Of a DNA stretch of 64,000 nt, positions 1-6,965 are shown piece by piece. Below the pieces are notes generated by a model. It searched no databases and was not told the DNA's origin. It worked only from the letters and a program-made list of their open reading frames with translations. Source of the stretch: Acidobacteriaceae bacterium TAA 166 (lineage in GTDB: Bacteria > Acidobacteriota > Terriglobia > Terriglobales > Acidobacteriaceae). How positions within the stretch are numbered: position 1 is the first letter of the stretch; each line of letters opens with the position of its first letter. The stretch covers positions 3,836,001-3,900,000 of the forward strand of contig ATWD01000001.1 of NCBI GenBank assembly GCA_000421065.1, given 5' to 3'. Made by a program: the position numbers and the translations under genes.

Positions 1-9
1 AGGGCGGTT

Positions 10-1050
10 GTGCGTAAGGCAGTCTGTATTTCAAAGACCGGACGGTGGAGGACCGCTCTAGCCCTGGCCGGGATGCTGGCGTATGGCGTGGCCGCCGCCG
101 AGACCTGCACGACGCAGTCGGCGATGCCCGCAGCCGATCGCGATGCCCTGGCCTCCTCTGCGCGCACCCTCGCCGCCCGCGTCGAGGCTAACGATGCTGC
201 GGGTTTGCAGGCAATGACCGTGCCCGAGTATGCAAAAGACTTTGGCGCGATTCAGAACGCGGTCGGAGGCGCTGCCGCGAAGATCAAGGGCGCAACCCTC
301 GCCGTCGATCAGGTCTATCTACTCGACGCCAGCGATCTCAAGCCAGGAGCGGACGGCAAGCCCGCAAACGCGCAGTTTCTCTGCGCCCTGAATCGCTCGA
401 TTAATGAAGCGGACTTTTCCATTCCATCACTGCCGGCCGGGAAGTACGGCTTCGCCATCGTGGAGGCGCGAGGCATCGCCACTCCATGGAGGCTCTCTTT
501 TCTTCTGCAGCAGGAGCAGGGCAAGTGGCAGATGGCAGGCTTCTATCCCAAGCCCATGACCGCGGCCGGCCACGACGGTCTCTGGTACTGGACCGAAGCC
601 CGCACCATGGCCAAGAGCAAGGAGCAGTGGAGCGCCTGGCTCTACTACCAGCAGGCCGAGGCGCTGCTCAACCCCTCGGGAATCGTTCAGAGTACGCATC
701 TTGAGAAGCTGCGGAGTGAACAGACGGCTGCGGCTCCCCCGGCTCTGTCAAGCGGGGTCAGTGCGGGCTCTCCCCTCGTCGTCAAAGGCGCCGATGGAGC
801 GGAGTATCACTTCACCGGTCTCGGCGTCGACGATTCACTCGCCAAGGAAAAGATCGATGTGACTGCCTGGCTCAAGGTCGAACAGATCGGCGACCCGGTC
901 GCCGCGCGGAAGCGCAACACCGACGCCATGAGCGCGCTCGTCGGCGCCTACCCGGAGCTGCGCAAGAGCTTTCACGGCGTATGGATCTTCGCCCAAGTTC
1001 CGGGACAGAACCCCTACGCCACCGAACTCTCCATGAACGAGATCAAGTGA
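10..1050 (+). CDS. Exported protein of unknown function
   Basis: I do not recognise this 346-residue protein. It begins with GTG, preceded by a purine-rich AGGGCGG. It has a clear Sec signal peptide: a basic start, a hydrophobic stretch at about residues 16-29 and a small-residue cleavage region near AAA-ET. It is therefore probably periplasmic or envelope-located. The mature part is rich in Ala and Lys, has no obvious catalytic motif and ends in a short conserved-looking block (FAQVPGQNPYATELSMNE). It lies 130 bases upstream of the nitroreductase gene, and the palindromes between them suggest separate transcription. The upstream context is outside the window. Confidence 0.75.
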   Translation: MRKAVCISKTGRWRTALALAGMLAYGVAAAETCTTQSAMPAADRDALASSARTLAARVEANDAAGLQAMTVPEYAKDFGAIQNAVGGAAAKIKGATLAVDQVYLLDASDLKPGADGKPANAQFLCALNRSINEADFSIPSLPAGKYGFAIVEARGIATPWRLSFLLQQEQGKWQMAGFYPKPMTAAGHDGLWYWTEARTMAKSKEQWSAWLYYQQAEALLNPSGIVQSTHLEKLRSEQTAAAPPALSSGVSAGSPLVVKGADGAEYHFTGLGVDDSLAKEKIDVTAWLKVEQIGDPVAARKRNTDAMSALVGAYPELRKSFHGVWIFAQVPGQNPYATELSMNEIK

Positions 1051-1088
1051 TGCGGACGGTTTAACACGTCTTAGACCGAACCTGGCGG

Positions 1089-1105
1089 TCAAGATGCTAT
1101 CTTGA
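1089..1105. promoter_or_regulatory. Perfect 7-bp inverted repeat, operator candidate
   Basis: The sequence TCAAGAT-N3-ATCTTGA is a perfect dyad 75 bases upstream of the nitroreductase start. Its size and symmetry fit a dimeric repressor site (MarR, HxlR or TetR class). That is an inference from shape only; no matching regulator gene is adjacent. Confidence 0.4.
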
Positions 1106-1113
1106 AGACGCCT

Positions 1114-1151
1114 TTGTCTTTGGGCGCGGCAAGCCTTGCGCGCAAAGACAA
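1114..1151 (+). promoter_or_regulatory. Leader hairpin upstream of nitroreductase
   Basis: TTGTCTTTG (1114-1122) is the exact reverse complement of CAAAGACAA (1143-1151). The loop between them contains a smaller CGCG/CGCG pairing. There is no T-run after it, so it is not a standard terminator. It may be an mRNA leader structure or a second protein-binding dyad. The nitroreductase Shine-Dalgarno (AAGGA, about 1172) is downstream of it and free. Confidence 0.45.
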
Positions 1152-1180
1152 CATCCTAAGTAAAGAGAACATAAGGACCC

Positions 1181-1834
1181 ATGGCGACGACTAGGAAATC
1201 ATTGACCCAGGCAATTGCTGAGCGGCGAGCCACTCCGAGCTTCGACGGCACGCCAATCCCTCCAGAGGATCTTCGACATATCATCGACGCTGGGCTCCAC
1301 GCTCCCAGCGGATACAACATGCAGCCCTGGCGCTTCGTCGTCGTGCAGTCGCCCGAGCAGAAGCGGCGCCTGCGCTCGGCCAGCTACAACCAGGCCAAGG
1401 TGGAAGAGGCGTCGGCCGTCATTGTGGCCTGCGGCGACGCCGACGGCTGGCGCAAGGATCTCGACCTGATGCTGCAGCTCGGCCGCGAAGGCGGAATGCC
1501 CGAGAGCTACGCCGCTCAGGCCCGAACCAGCGTCTCAAACTTCCTCTCCGGCTTCTCGAGCGGAGAGATGCACGGCTGGCTCAACAAGCATGTGATGATC
1601 GCCTTCACCCACATGCTCCTGATGGCCGAGGTGCTCGGTTACGACACCGCTCCCATGGAGGGCTTCGAGCAGGAGAAGGTGCACGAGGTGCTGCGCCTGC
1701 CCATGAGCTACTGGGTCGTTGCCCTGCTCGGTATCGGGCACCTCAAAGGCCCGGACAAGTACAACGGCGGCCGCTTCGAGATGAACCACACTGTCTTCGG
1801 CGAGGAGTACGGCAAGCCTCTGCGCGCATTCTAG
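1181..1834 (+). CDS. Nitroreductase family protein (FMN-dependent)
   Basis: This is a 217-residue protein of the nitroreductase fold, a cytoplasmic flavoenzyme that reduces nitro, quinone or similar acceptors with NAD(P)H. The N-terminal half carries the usual FMN-phosphate block (RRATPSFDG followed by LHAPSGYNMQPWRFVVV). The C-terminal part has the typical VVALLGIGH segment. Length is normal for the family. The ATG start follows AAGGA at good spacing. Two inverted repeats in the leader suggest regulated expression. The substrate cannot be assigned from sequence. Confidence 0.9.
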   Translation: MATTRKSLTQAIAERRATPSFDGTPIPPEDLRHIIDAGLHAPSGYNMQPWRFVVVQSPEQKRRLRSASYNQAKVEEASAVIVACGDADGWRKDLDLMLQLGREGGMPESYAAQARTSVSNFLSGFSSGEMHGWLNKHVMIAFTHMLLMAEVLGYDTAPMEGFEQEKVHEVLRLPMSYWVVALLGIGHLKGPDKYNGGRFEMNHTVFGEEYGKPLRAF

Positions 1835-1895
1835 GGTGTATCTACGGGTAAGATGGTGGGCTGCTAGAAGGAAGAGCTATAGTCCCCCCCGAGGT

Positions 1896-2052
1896 GTCAT
1901 CCTGAGCGGAGCGTAGCGAAGTCGAAGGATCTGCTTTCCTTCGTCCAGCCATGGCGTCTTCCCACGCTTCGGAATCGAAGACTTCCTGTGAATTCAGTGA
2001 CAAGGAGAAAAACAGCAAACCCTTCGACTGCGCGCTCCGCTCAGGATGACAC
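1896..2052. repeat. Inverted repeat between convergent genes (GAGCGNAGCGAAGTCGAAGG type)
   Basis: The intergenic space between the nitroreductase (+) and lysS (-) holds two inverted arms. One is at about 1896-1933 (core GAGCGGAGCGTAGCGAAGTC) and the complementary arm is at about 2019-2052 (core GACTGCGCGCTCCGCTC). About 85 bases lie between them. The arms are flanked by TGTCATCC and GGATGACA. This kind of repeat is common in intergenic DNA of many GC-rich bacteria. Its position suggests it works as a bidirectional transcription-end structure. It is unrelated in sequence to the repeat family found in the rest of the window. Confidence 0.75.
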
Positions 2053-2147
2053 TCTATAAAATAAGCCAAAGAGCGAAACGGCATGCCATAGGTCGGTAGT
2101 CTATGGTGGATACCGCCTGGCGGCCTCTGGCCAGTTATCCCGCCGGT

Positions 2148-3917
2148 CTACTCGACAGACTCCCCGTGCGGCTCGGACTCCTTGGCTGCTGTCTGCGCGA
2201 AAGTTTTCTGCTGCGGACGCATCAGCGGGAACAGGATGACGTCGCGGATCGAGCGGGAGTTGGTCAAAAGCATGGTCAACCGGTCGATACCGATGCCCTC
2301 GCCGGCCGTGGGGGGAAGGCCATAGCCGAGAGCGCGGACGTAATCCTCGTCCATCGCGGCCATGGCCTCCTCGTCGCCTTTTTCTTTTTGCTCGATCTGC
2401 TGCTGAAAGCGGTTGAACTGGTCCGCAGGATCATTCAGCTCGGAGAATGCGTTGCCCACCTCAAAGCCGCCGATATAGAACTCGAAGCGTTCCACCCACA
2501 CCGGCTCGTCAGGCTTGATCTTTGAAAGCGGTGAGACTGCTAGAGGAAAGTCGTAGATGATGGTGGGCTGGATGAGGTGGGGTTCTGCGATGATTTCGAA
2601 AAAGTCAGAGATAGATTTGCCGAGTGCGGCTCCATGCAGATGAGCACCACGCACCTTTTCGATCGCCTTCCATGTATCAGACTTCACTTTTCTCGCTGAT
2701 GTTCTTTCAGCGAGATCATCGATCTTTTCAACTTCTTCAATTTGGGTCTTCGCGCCTTCCATAGCACGAGTGAGAAGGTTTCGGAATGATTTTTCATCCT
2801 CAAATTCTGAGATTGAGATCGTTGAACCAAACGAGAGTTCGTAGAACTTGACAATCGCCTCACGCATCGACAACTTCGTCCACTTGCCCAGATCGATCTC
2901 ATTGCCGTTGAAATGGGCAATCGTCGTCCCATTCACCTCCATGGCAACGAACTTGACCAACTCCTCGGTCAGCGCCATCAGATCGTGATAGTTCGCATAA
3001 GCCTGGTAGAACTCAAGCATCGTGAACTCAGGATTGTGCCGGGTGCTCACACCCTCATTACGGAAGTTCCGGTTGATCTCGTACACGCGATCCAAGCCAC
3101 CGACGACCAGCCGCTTCAGATAAAGCTCCGGCGCGATCCGCAGGAAGAGATCTAGATCGAGTTCATTGTGGTGCGTGATGAAGGGCCGCGCCGCCGCACC
3201 TCCGGCCACCGGCTGCATCATTGGGGTCTCGACCTCGAGGTACCCTCGCGCATCGAAGAACTTCCGCAGAGCCCGCAGCATGGCGGCCCGCTTGACGAAG
3301 ACCTCCCGCGCCGCTGCTCGCGTCTGAACGGCATCCTTAGCCGCAGGCTCTGTTGAGCCGTCCGTACCCTCCGAAGGACTCTCAAAGTCCCCGGTATCCG
3401 TAAATAGATCGAGATACCGCCGCCGGTATCGCAGCTCGATGTCCGCCAAGCCGCTGTATTTATCCGGCAGCGGAAGCATGGCCTTGGTCAGGAAGACGAT
3501 CTCGCGGACATGGACCGTCAGCTCGCCGGTGCGGGTGCGCATCAGGTAGCCGCGCACGCCGATGTGGTCGCCCAAGTCGAGCAGCTTGTACAAAGCAAAG
3601 CCGTTCTCGCCCACATCGTCCTTGCGGACATAGATTTGCAGGCGTTCGCCATTCTGCTGCAGCTGCGCGAACCCCGCCTTGCCCTGAACCCGTATGGCCA
3701 TCACGCGGCCGGCGACGGCAACTTCCTTGCGGTCAGCCTCCAACTGTTCGCCCGTAACCGGCGCCGCGGGAGAGTCGTACTTCTGCTTGACCTCAGGAAC
3801 CAGCTCCGAAAACTCGAAGGAGTTCGGGTAGGTCGCATGGCCCAGGGCCGCGATCTGCTCAAGTTTCTCAAGGCGCTGTTGATAGATCTTCTGCTCAAAC
3901 TCGGAGTCGAAGTGCAC
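2148..3917 (-). CDS. lysS: Lysyl-tRNA synthetase, class II, with two insertions
   Basis: This enzyme charges tRNA-Lys in the cytoplasm. The N-terminal OB-fold anticodon-binding domain (about residues 60-150) is followed by the class II core: motif 1 near [15 protein letters not shown], motif 2 near [20 protein letters not shown] and motif 3 [14 protein letters not shown] place the start at a GTG (3917) preceded by GGAAG. A longer frame begins at 3986 but has no good ribosome site. The protein is about 589 residues, against roughly 500 for the family. One low-complexity insert lies at about 173-200, and a charged insert lies at about 360-430, where the DNA is clearly poorer in GC than its surroundings. 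The catalytic motifs are intact. Confidence 0.95.
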   Translation of the reverse strand: MHFDSEFEQKIYQQRLEKLEQIAALGHATYPNSFEFSELVPEVKQKYDSPAAPVTGEQLEADRKEVAVAGRVMAIRVQGKAGFAQLQQNGERLQIYVRKDDVGENGFALYKLLDLGDHIGVRGYLMRTRTGELTVHVREIVFLTKAMLPLPDKYSGLADIELRYRRRYLDLFTDTGDFESPSEGTDGSTEPAAKDAVQTRAAAREVFVKRAAMLRALRKFFDARGYLEVETPMMQPVAGGAAARPFITHHNELDLDLFLRIAPELYLKRLVVGGLDRVYEINRNFRNEGVSTRHNPEFTMLEFYQAYANYHDLMALTEELVKFVAMEVNGTTIAHFNGNEIDLGKWTKLSMREAIVKFYELSFGSTISISEFEDEKSFRNLLTRAMEGAKTQIEEVEKIDDLAERTSARKVKSDTWKAIEKVRGAHLHGAALGKSISDFFEIIAEPHLIQPTIIYDFPLAVSPLSKIKPDEPVWVERFEFYIGGFEVGNAFSELNDPADQFNRFQQQIEQKEKGDEEAMAAMDEDYVRALGYGLPPTAGEGIGIDRLTMLLTNSRSIRDVILFPLMRPQQKTFAQTAAKESEPHGESVE

Positions 3918-4028
3918 GATACTTCCTTCAATCGGGGTAGTCGTTGTCCAGTATAAGCGGCCCTCTCGCGAAGACCGCCCGAACACCCTCCCGGGATTGC
4001 CTTTATCCGTGATGTAATACTGTTCGTT

Positions 4029-4265
4029 ATGCCACAGAACGAGAAGCGTCGCGGCGCATTAGGGGATCTGGTCAAGGCCGAATCGATGATTCAGTTGGCC
4101 ATCGCCCTGCCCGCCGGATGCGTGATCGGATGGCTGATCGGCGCCTGGCTCGACCGGCACTTCCACCAGAACTGGATCGGGATCGTGGGAATCGTCCTTG
4201 GCGCGATTGGCGGTTTTGTGCAGATCTTCCTCACTGCCTCACGCTATCTGAGGCGCGGCAAGTGA
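4029..4265 (+). CDS. atpZ: AtpZ/AtpI-like small membrane protein of the ATP synthase cluster
   Basis: This is a 78-residue protein with two hydrophobic segments (about 20-38 and 47-66) separated by [10 protein letters not shown], the pattern of the AtpZ family. These proteins accompany F0 genes and are thought to help c-ring assembly or divalent cation uptake. It is the first gene of the atpZ-I-B-E cluster. Its TGA stop overlaps the GTG start of the next gene, which implies translational coupling. The AtpZ name rests on context and topology. Confidence 0.8.
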   Translation: MPQNEKRRGALGDLVKAESMIQLAIALPAGCVIGWLIGAWLDRHFHQNWIGIVGIVLGAIGGFVQIFLTASRYLRRGK

Positions 4266-4672
4266 GGTCGTTGGAGTCATTCTCGGATCAGGACTTTCGC
4301 CGGACGATCCTGCGGGCGCTGCGGCTGCTGGCCATCATATCGGTGGTTGGAGCGATCCTGCTTGGGTGGAAGCTGGGCTGGCAGAGCGCGGCCCTGCTGC
4401 TGGTGGGGGCGATCATCTCGGCCTCTGGCCTGTGGGAGTGGCTGCGGCTGATGACCGCGGTGATGTCCCGCATGGACGTGGGAGGGGTAGCAAAGCCCAT
4501 GGCCATGGTCCTGCTTGGATTCTTTCTCCGTCTGGCCGCCACGGTCGCGCTTCTGTATGTTAGCCTTAAGGTACTGAACGGCTCAGTCTATGCGCTTGCG
4601 GCCGGGCTCGCCCTGGGGGTGTTCGCACTCACGGTGGAGGGTCTGAGGCTGGTGAAGGCGTGGACTGTCTAA
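4262..4672 (+). CDS. atpI: ATP synthase subunit I (AtpI-like)
   Basis: This is a 136-residue membrane protein with four predicted hydrophobic segments, typical of the ATP synthase I chain that assists c-ring assembly. The chosen GTG start at 4262 overlaps the atpZ stop (GTGA). An upstream ATG in the same frame (4118) would place the start deep inside atpZ and give an unlikely Arg-rich N-terminus. It is followed by atpB after 49 bases. Sequence conservation in this family is weak, so the call leans on position. Confidence 0.8.
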   Translation: MRSLESFSDQDFRRTILRALRLLAIISVVGAILLGWKLGWQSAALLLVGAIISASGLWEWLRLMTAVMSRMDVGGVAKPMAMVLLGFFLRLAATVALLYVSLKVLNGSVYALAAGLALGVFALTVEGLRLVKAWTV

Positions 4673-4721
4673 CGGGGCTGGACCGTCTCAGGCAAGCTTT
4701 CAGGAAGTCCCCAAATCTTTT

Positions 4722-5453
4722 ATGCCGAATCAGCTTTTCCTCACGAGGTTTCTGAACGACCACTTCGCCGCGCCGGTCATCGCGCTGCTTGGGGCATTTC
4801 ATGTGCATCCGAAGTATCCGCAGACTCCCATCTCGAACTCGTTCGCCATGGAGCTTCTGGTCTTCGCGATCCTGATTGTTTACTTCCTCATCGTACGGAT
4901 GACGCTCTCGGTTGAGAAGCCGGGCGGATTTCAGCACATGGCCGAGATGACGAATGAGTTCGTCGCCGACCAGGGCGAGCAGATCATCGGCCACGGCTCG
5001 GAGCGTTTCGTCAGCTACCTGACCGCTCTCTTCCTGTTCATCCTGCTGAGCAACCTGATGGGACTGGTTCCGGGACTCGAATCGCCCACGGCGGATGTCG
5101 TGGTGCCGCTGGGATTCGCCCTGACCACCTTCCTCTATTACCACTACCATGGCATCCGGGCCAATGGCGCAGCTTACATCAAGCAGTTCCTGGGGCCGGT
5201 GTGGTGGCTGTACCCCCTGTTATTTCCCATCGAGATCATCTCGCACTGCGCCCGCGTGCTCTCGCTCACCGTCCGTCTCTATGCGAACATGTTCGCGGGC
5301 GACCTGCTGACGCTGGCCTTCTTCTCGCTGATCCCGGTCGGCATTCCCCTGATCTTCCTGGGACTTCACCTGGGCGTGGCGGTCATTCAGGCTTACGTCT
5401 TTCTTCTGCTGGCGGCGATCTATCTGTCCCTCGCAGTCGCGCACGACCACTAA
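4722..5453 (+). CDS. atpB: F0F1 ATP synthase subunit a
   Basis: This is the 243-residue membrane subunit that forms the proton half-channels. It has the family's multiple transmembrane segments and the essential arginine in the segment SLTVRLYANMFAGDLL, the canonical RxxxN(M)xAG motif. The C-terminal segment (GVAVIQAYVFLLLAAIYL) carries the conserved Gln-Ala-Tyr-Val-Phe. It belongs to the cluster atpZ-atpI-atpB-atpE. The b, delta and F1 subunit genes are not adjacent here. Confidence 0.95.
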   Translation: MPNQLFLTRFLNDHFAAPVIALLGAFHVHPKYPQTPISNSFAMELLVFAILIVYFLIVRMTLSVEKPGGFQHMAEMTNEFVADQGEQIIGHGSERFVSYLTALFLFILLSNLMGLVPGLESPTADVVVPLGFALTTFLYYHYHGIRANGAAYIKQFLGPVWWLYPLLFPIEIISHCARVLSLTVRLYANMFAGDLLTLAFFSLIPVGIPLIFLGLHLGVAVIQAYVFLLLAAIYLSLAVAHDH

Positions 5454-5462
5454 TCTTCGATT

Positions 5463-5491
5463 TGCCGCGGAGGGACTCCCTCTCCGCGGCA
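5463..5491 (+). promoter_or_regulatory. Hairpin between atpB and atpE
   Basis: TGCCGCGGAG (5463-5472) pairs perfectly with CTCCGCGGCA (5482-5491) around a 9-base loop, just after the atpB stop and about 90 bases before atpE. No T-run follows. It may stabilise or delimit the downstream mRNA so that subunit c is made in excess, as its ring stoichiometry needs. That role is an inference. Confidence 0.6.
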
Positions 5492-5577
5492 GCAACAACG
5501 CCGCGAGCGTGAGGGTGCCAGCACGGTGAGCATCAACCACCCACTGGCGGCGATCTGACGGGAGATGGAGTATCACC

Positions 5578-5892
5578 ATGAAGAAGCTTCAGTACCTCTT
5601 TATGTCCTTGGCCGCGATGCTGCTCGCAACGCCGGCCTTCGCGCAGGGCGCCGCCGCTGATCCGGCCGCTCAGTGGGTTCCGCTGGCCGCCGGCCTGGGC
5701 ATGGCCCTTGCAGCCGGTCTCTGCGGTCTCGGTCAGGGCAAGGCGACAGCCTCCGCCACCGAGGCTCTCGCCCGCAACCCCGGAGCCCGCCCCGGAATCT
5801 TCATCTTCCTGATTCTCGGTCTCGCTTTCATTGAGTCGCTGGCGCTGTTCACCTTCGTCATCATCTTCCTCAAGGTCAAGGCCGGCGCCTAG
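5578..5892 (+). CDS. atpE: F0F1 ATP synthase subunit c with N-terminal signal-like segment
   Basis: This is a 104-residue c-ring subunit. A leading Sec-type signal sequence (residues 1-23, ending AFAQ) precedes the two-helix hairpin. The polar loop is RNP (residues 66-68). The ion-binding carboxylate is Glu86 in AFIESLALF, facing Gln53 of GLGQGKA. Gln plus Glu-Ser recalls sodium-type sites, but the next residue is Leu rather than Thr and Phe replaces the usual Tyr, so ion specificity is undecided. The ATG follows a purine-rich GGAG. A strong terminator ends the cluster right after it. The usual c subunit is about 75-90 residues, and the extra length here is the signal segment. Confidence 0.93.
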   Translation: MKKLQYLFMSLAAMLLATPAFAQGAAADPAAQWVPLAAGLGMALAAGLCGLGQGKATASATEALARNPGARPGIFIFLILGLAFIESLALFTFVIIFLKVKAGA

Positions 5893-5915
5893 CTGCTGTC
5901 CTTTGGAAGACACAA

Positions 5916-5945
5916 AGAGCCCTCGCTTCAGCGGGGGCTCTTTTG
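5916..5945 (+). terminator. Rho-independent terminator after atpE
   Basis: AGAGCCC...GGGCTCT forms a GC-rich stem with a TTCA loop, directly followed by TTTT, 24 bases after the atpE stop. It closes the atp cluster. Confidence 0.85.
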
Positions 5946-5966
5946 TGGTCTGAAATATTCCAATAC

Positions 5967-6215
5967 GCGATCTTGGGAGGGGAGGCGATGGCCTGCCGGC
6001 CGGGCCCACTGCGCTCGGCCACTCCACAAACGAAGACCTGTTTGTGGGGACCCCTGTACGTGCGCACCCTTCGTGACGTGTATGTTCCCTTCGGCCGGGG
6101 CTCCCGTTGGTTGCTTGAAATATCTTCGCGCCGACCGGAGGAAGTCCCACGGCGAAGCCGGTATACATATCACGAAGTGACCGCTGCCTGCGCAGGGCGC
6201 CCGCGCGCCAGCGCT
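5967..6215. repeat. Palindromic intergenic repeat, long copy with nested hairpin
   Basis: This is one of the two longest copies of the window's dispersed repeat. It starts with GCGATCTTGGG, then GATGGCCTGCCGGCC, and ends near CCCGCGCGCCAGCGC. Internally it has the arm CCCGTTGGTTGCTTG facing CGCCGACCGGAGG, and the arm TTCGTGACGTGTAT facing ATACATATCACGAAG. A nested hairpin (CCACAAAC 6024-6031 with GTTTGTGG 6040-6047) is shared only with the copy at 41866. It fills the gap between atpE and the zinc-finger gene. Short reading frames inside it are not credible genes. Confidence 0.85.
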
Positions 6216-6295
6216 CTTCTTTCCTAGATCTAAGGCAAGTCGTTCAACAAAATCTTTGACGCGCATTCTATGCTGAAATAAACACGGGGGGATTT

Positions 6296-6559
6296 ATGCC
6301 GCACTGTACACACCTGGATCAGATTCGAGACGTAAAGCCTTCGGCGAAGGGTTGTGAAGATTTCCTGAAGATCGGTGGAAGATGGGTGCATCTGCGGATG
6401 TGTGAGATCTGCGGCCACGTGGGCTGTTGCGACTCCTCGCCCAACAAGCACGCCACCAAGCACTTTCATACAACCAAGCACCCCATCATGCGCTCGATCG
6501 AACCGGATGAGAGCTGGGGCTGGTGCTACGTCGACGAGGTTGAGCTGGACTTTGCCTGA
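6296..6559 (+). CDS. UBP-type zinc finger protein
   Basis: This is an 87-residue protein made almost wholly of a UBP/ZnF-type zinc finger. Cys and His ligands are spaced as CTHL, KGCEDF, CEICGHVGCCD, KHATKHFHTTKHP. In bacteria such stand-alone domains are small cytoplasmic metal-binding proteins whose partner is unknown. The ATG at 6296 follows a GGGGGGA ribosome site. A second small metal-binding protein (CDGSH) follows after 91 bases on the same strand. Confidence 0.9.
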   Translation: MPHCTHLDQIRDVKPSAKGCEDFLKIGGRWVHLRMCEICGHVGCCDSSPNKHATKHFHTTKHPIMRSIEPDESWGWCYVDEVELDFA

Positions 6560-6650
6560 CCCTGACAGAGAGCGCCCGGAGCCCAACCCGAAAGTCACCT
6601 CGGTTTGCTATGCTTGGCTCATCTTCACCAAAGAGAGTGAGTTACTTCAG

Positions 6651-6872
6651 ATGGCAGATGAGGCAGTAAAGATCACGGTTCGTCCCAACGGGCCGTTGCG
6701 GGTAGAGGGTCCGATCTCGTTGACGGACGCGGATGGGCGCCATTGGGATCTGACGGGCAAACCCGCGATCTCGCTGTGCCGTTGCGGAGCCAGCGAGAAG
6801 CGGCCCTTCTGCGATGGGGCGCATAACAGAATTGGGTTCCAGTGCGCGGCCTCGCCCACGCTTCTGACTTAA
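6651..6872 (+). CDS. CDGSH iron-sulfur domain protein
   Basis: This is a 73-residue protein carrying the 2Fe-2S binding pattern C-x-C-x2-S-x3-P-x-C-D-G-x-H, read here as CRCGASEKRPFCDGAH near residues 43-58. The three Cys and one His would ligate a labile mitoNEET-type cluster. The ATG at 6651 is preferred over longer frames because they run back through the zinc-finger gene. A strong hairpin with a T-run follows it. Its role in redox or iron handling is not determined. Confidence 0.9.
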   Translation: MADEAVKITVRPNGPLRVEGPISLTDADGRHWDLTGKPAISLCRCGASEKRPFCDGAHNRIGFQCAASPTLLT

Positions 6873-6881
6873 AGACAGAAT

Positions 6882-6938
6882 GCCGCCGGATAACCCTCTA
6901 TCGAGCGATAGAAGGTTACCTCGGCGGCTCTCGTTTTT
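6882..6938 (+). terminator. Terminator after the CDGSH gene
   Basis: A long stem pairs GCCGCC, ATAACC and TCTATCG on the left with CGATAGA, GGTTA and GGCGGC on the right, followed by TCTCGTTTTT. It is placed 10 bases after the CDGSH stop. Confidence 0.75.
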
Positions 6939-6965
6939 ACCTGAAAAGCAATTGAGGAAGGCTGG

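Noticed and set aside
4118..4261. N-terminal extension of atpI inside atpZ
   Set aside because: Arg-rich, unlike the family, and the GTG at 4262 gives a standard overlapping start.
5943..6227. Similar short peptides (starting MACRPG or MACRPS) encoded by several repeat copies
   Set aside because: They follow from the shared repeat DNA in whichever frame is open; frames are not kept between copies and no ribosome sites are present.
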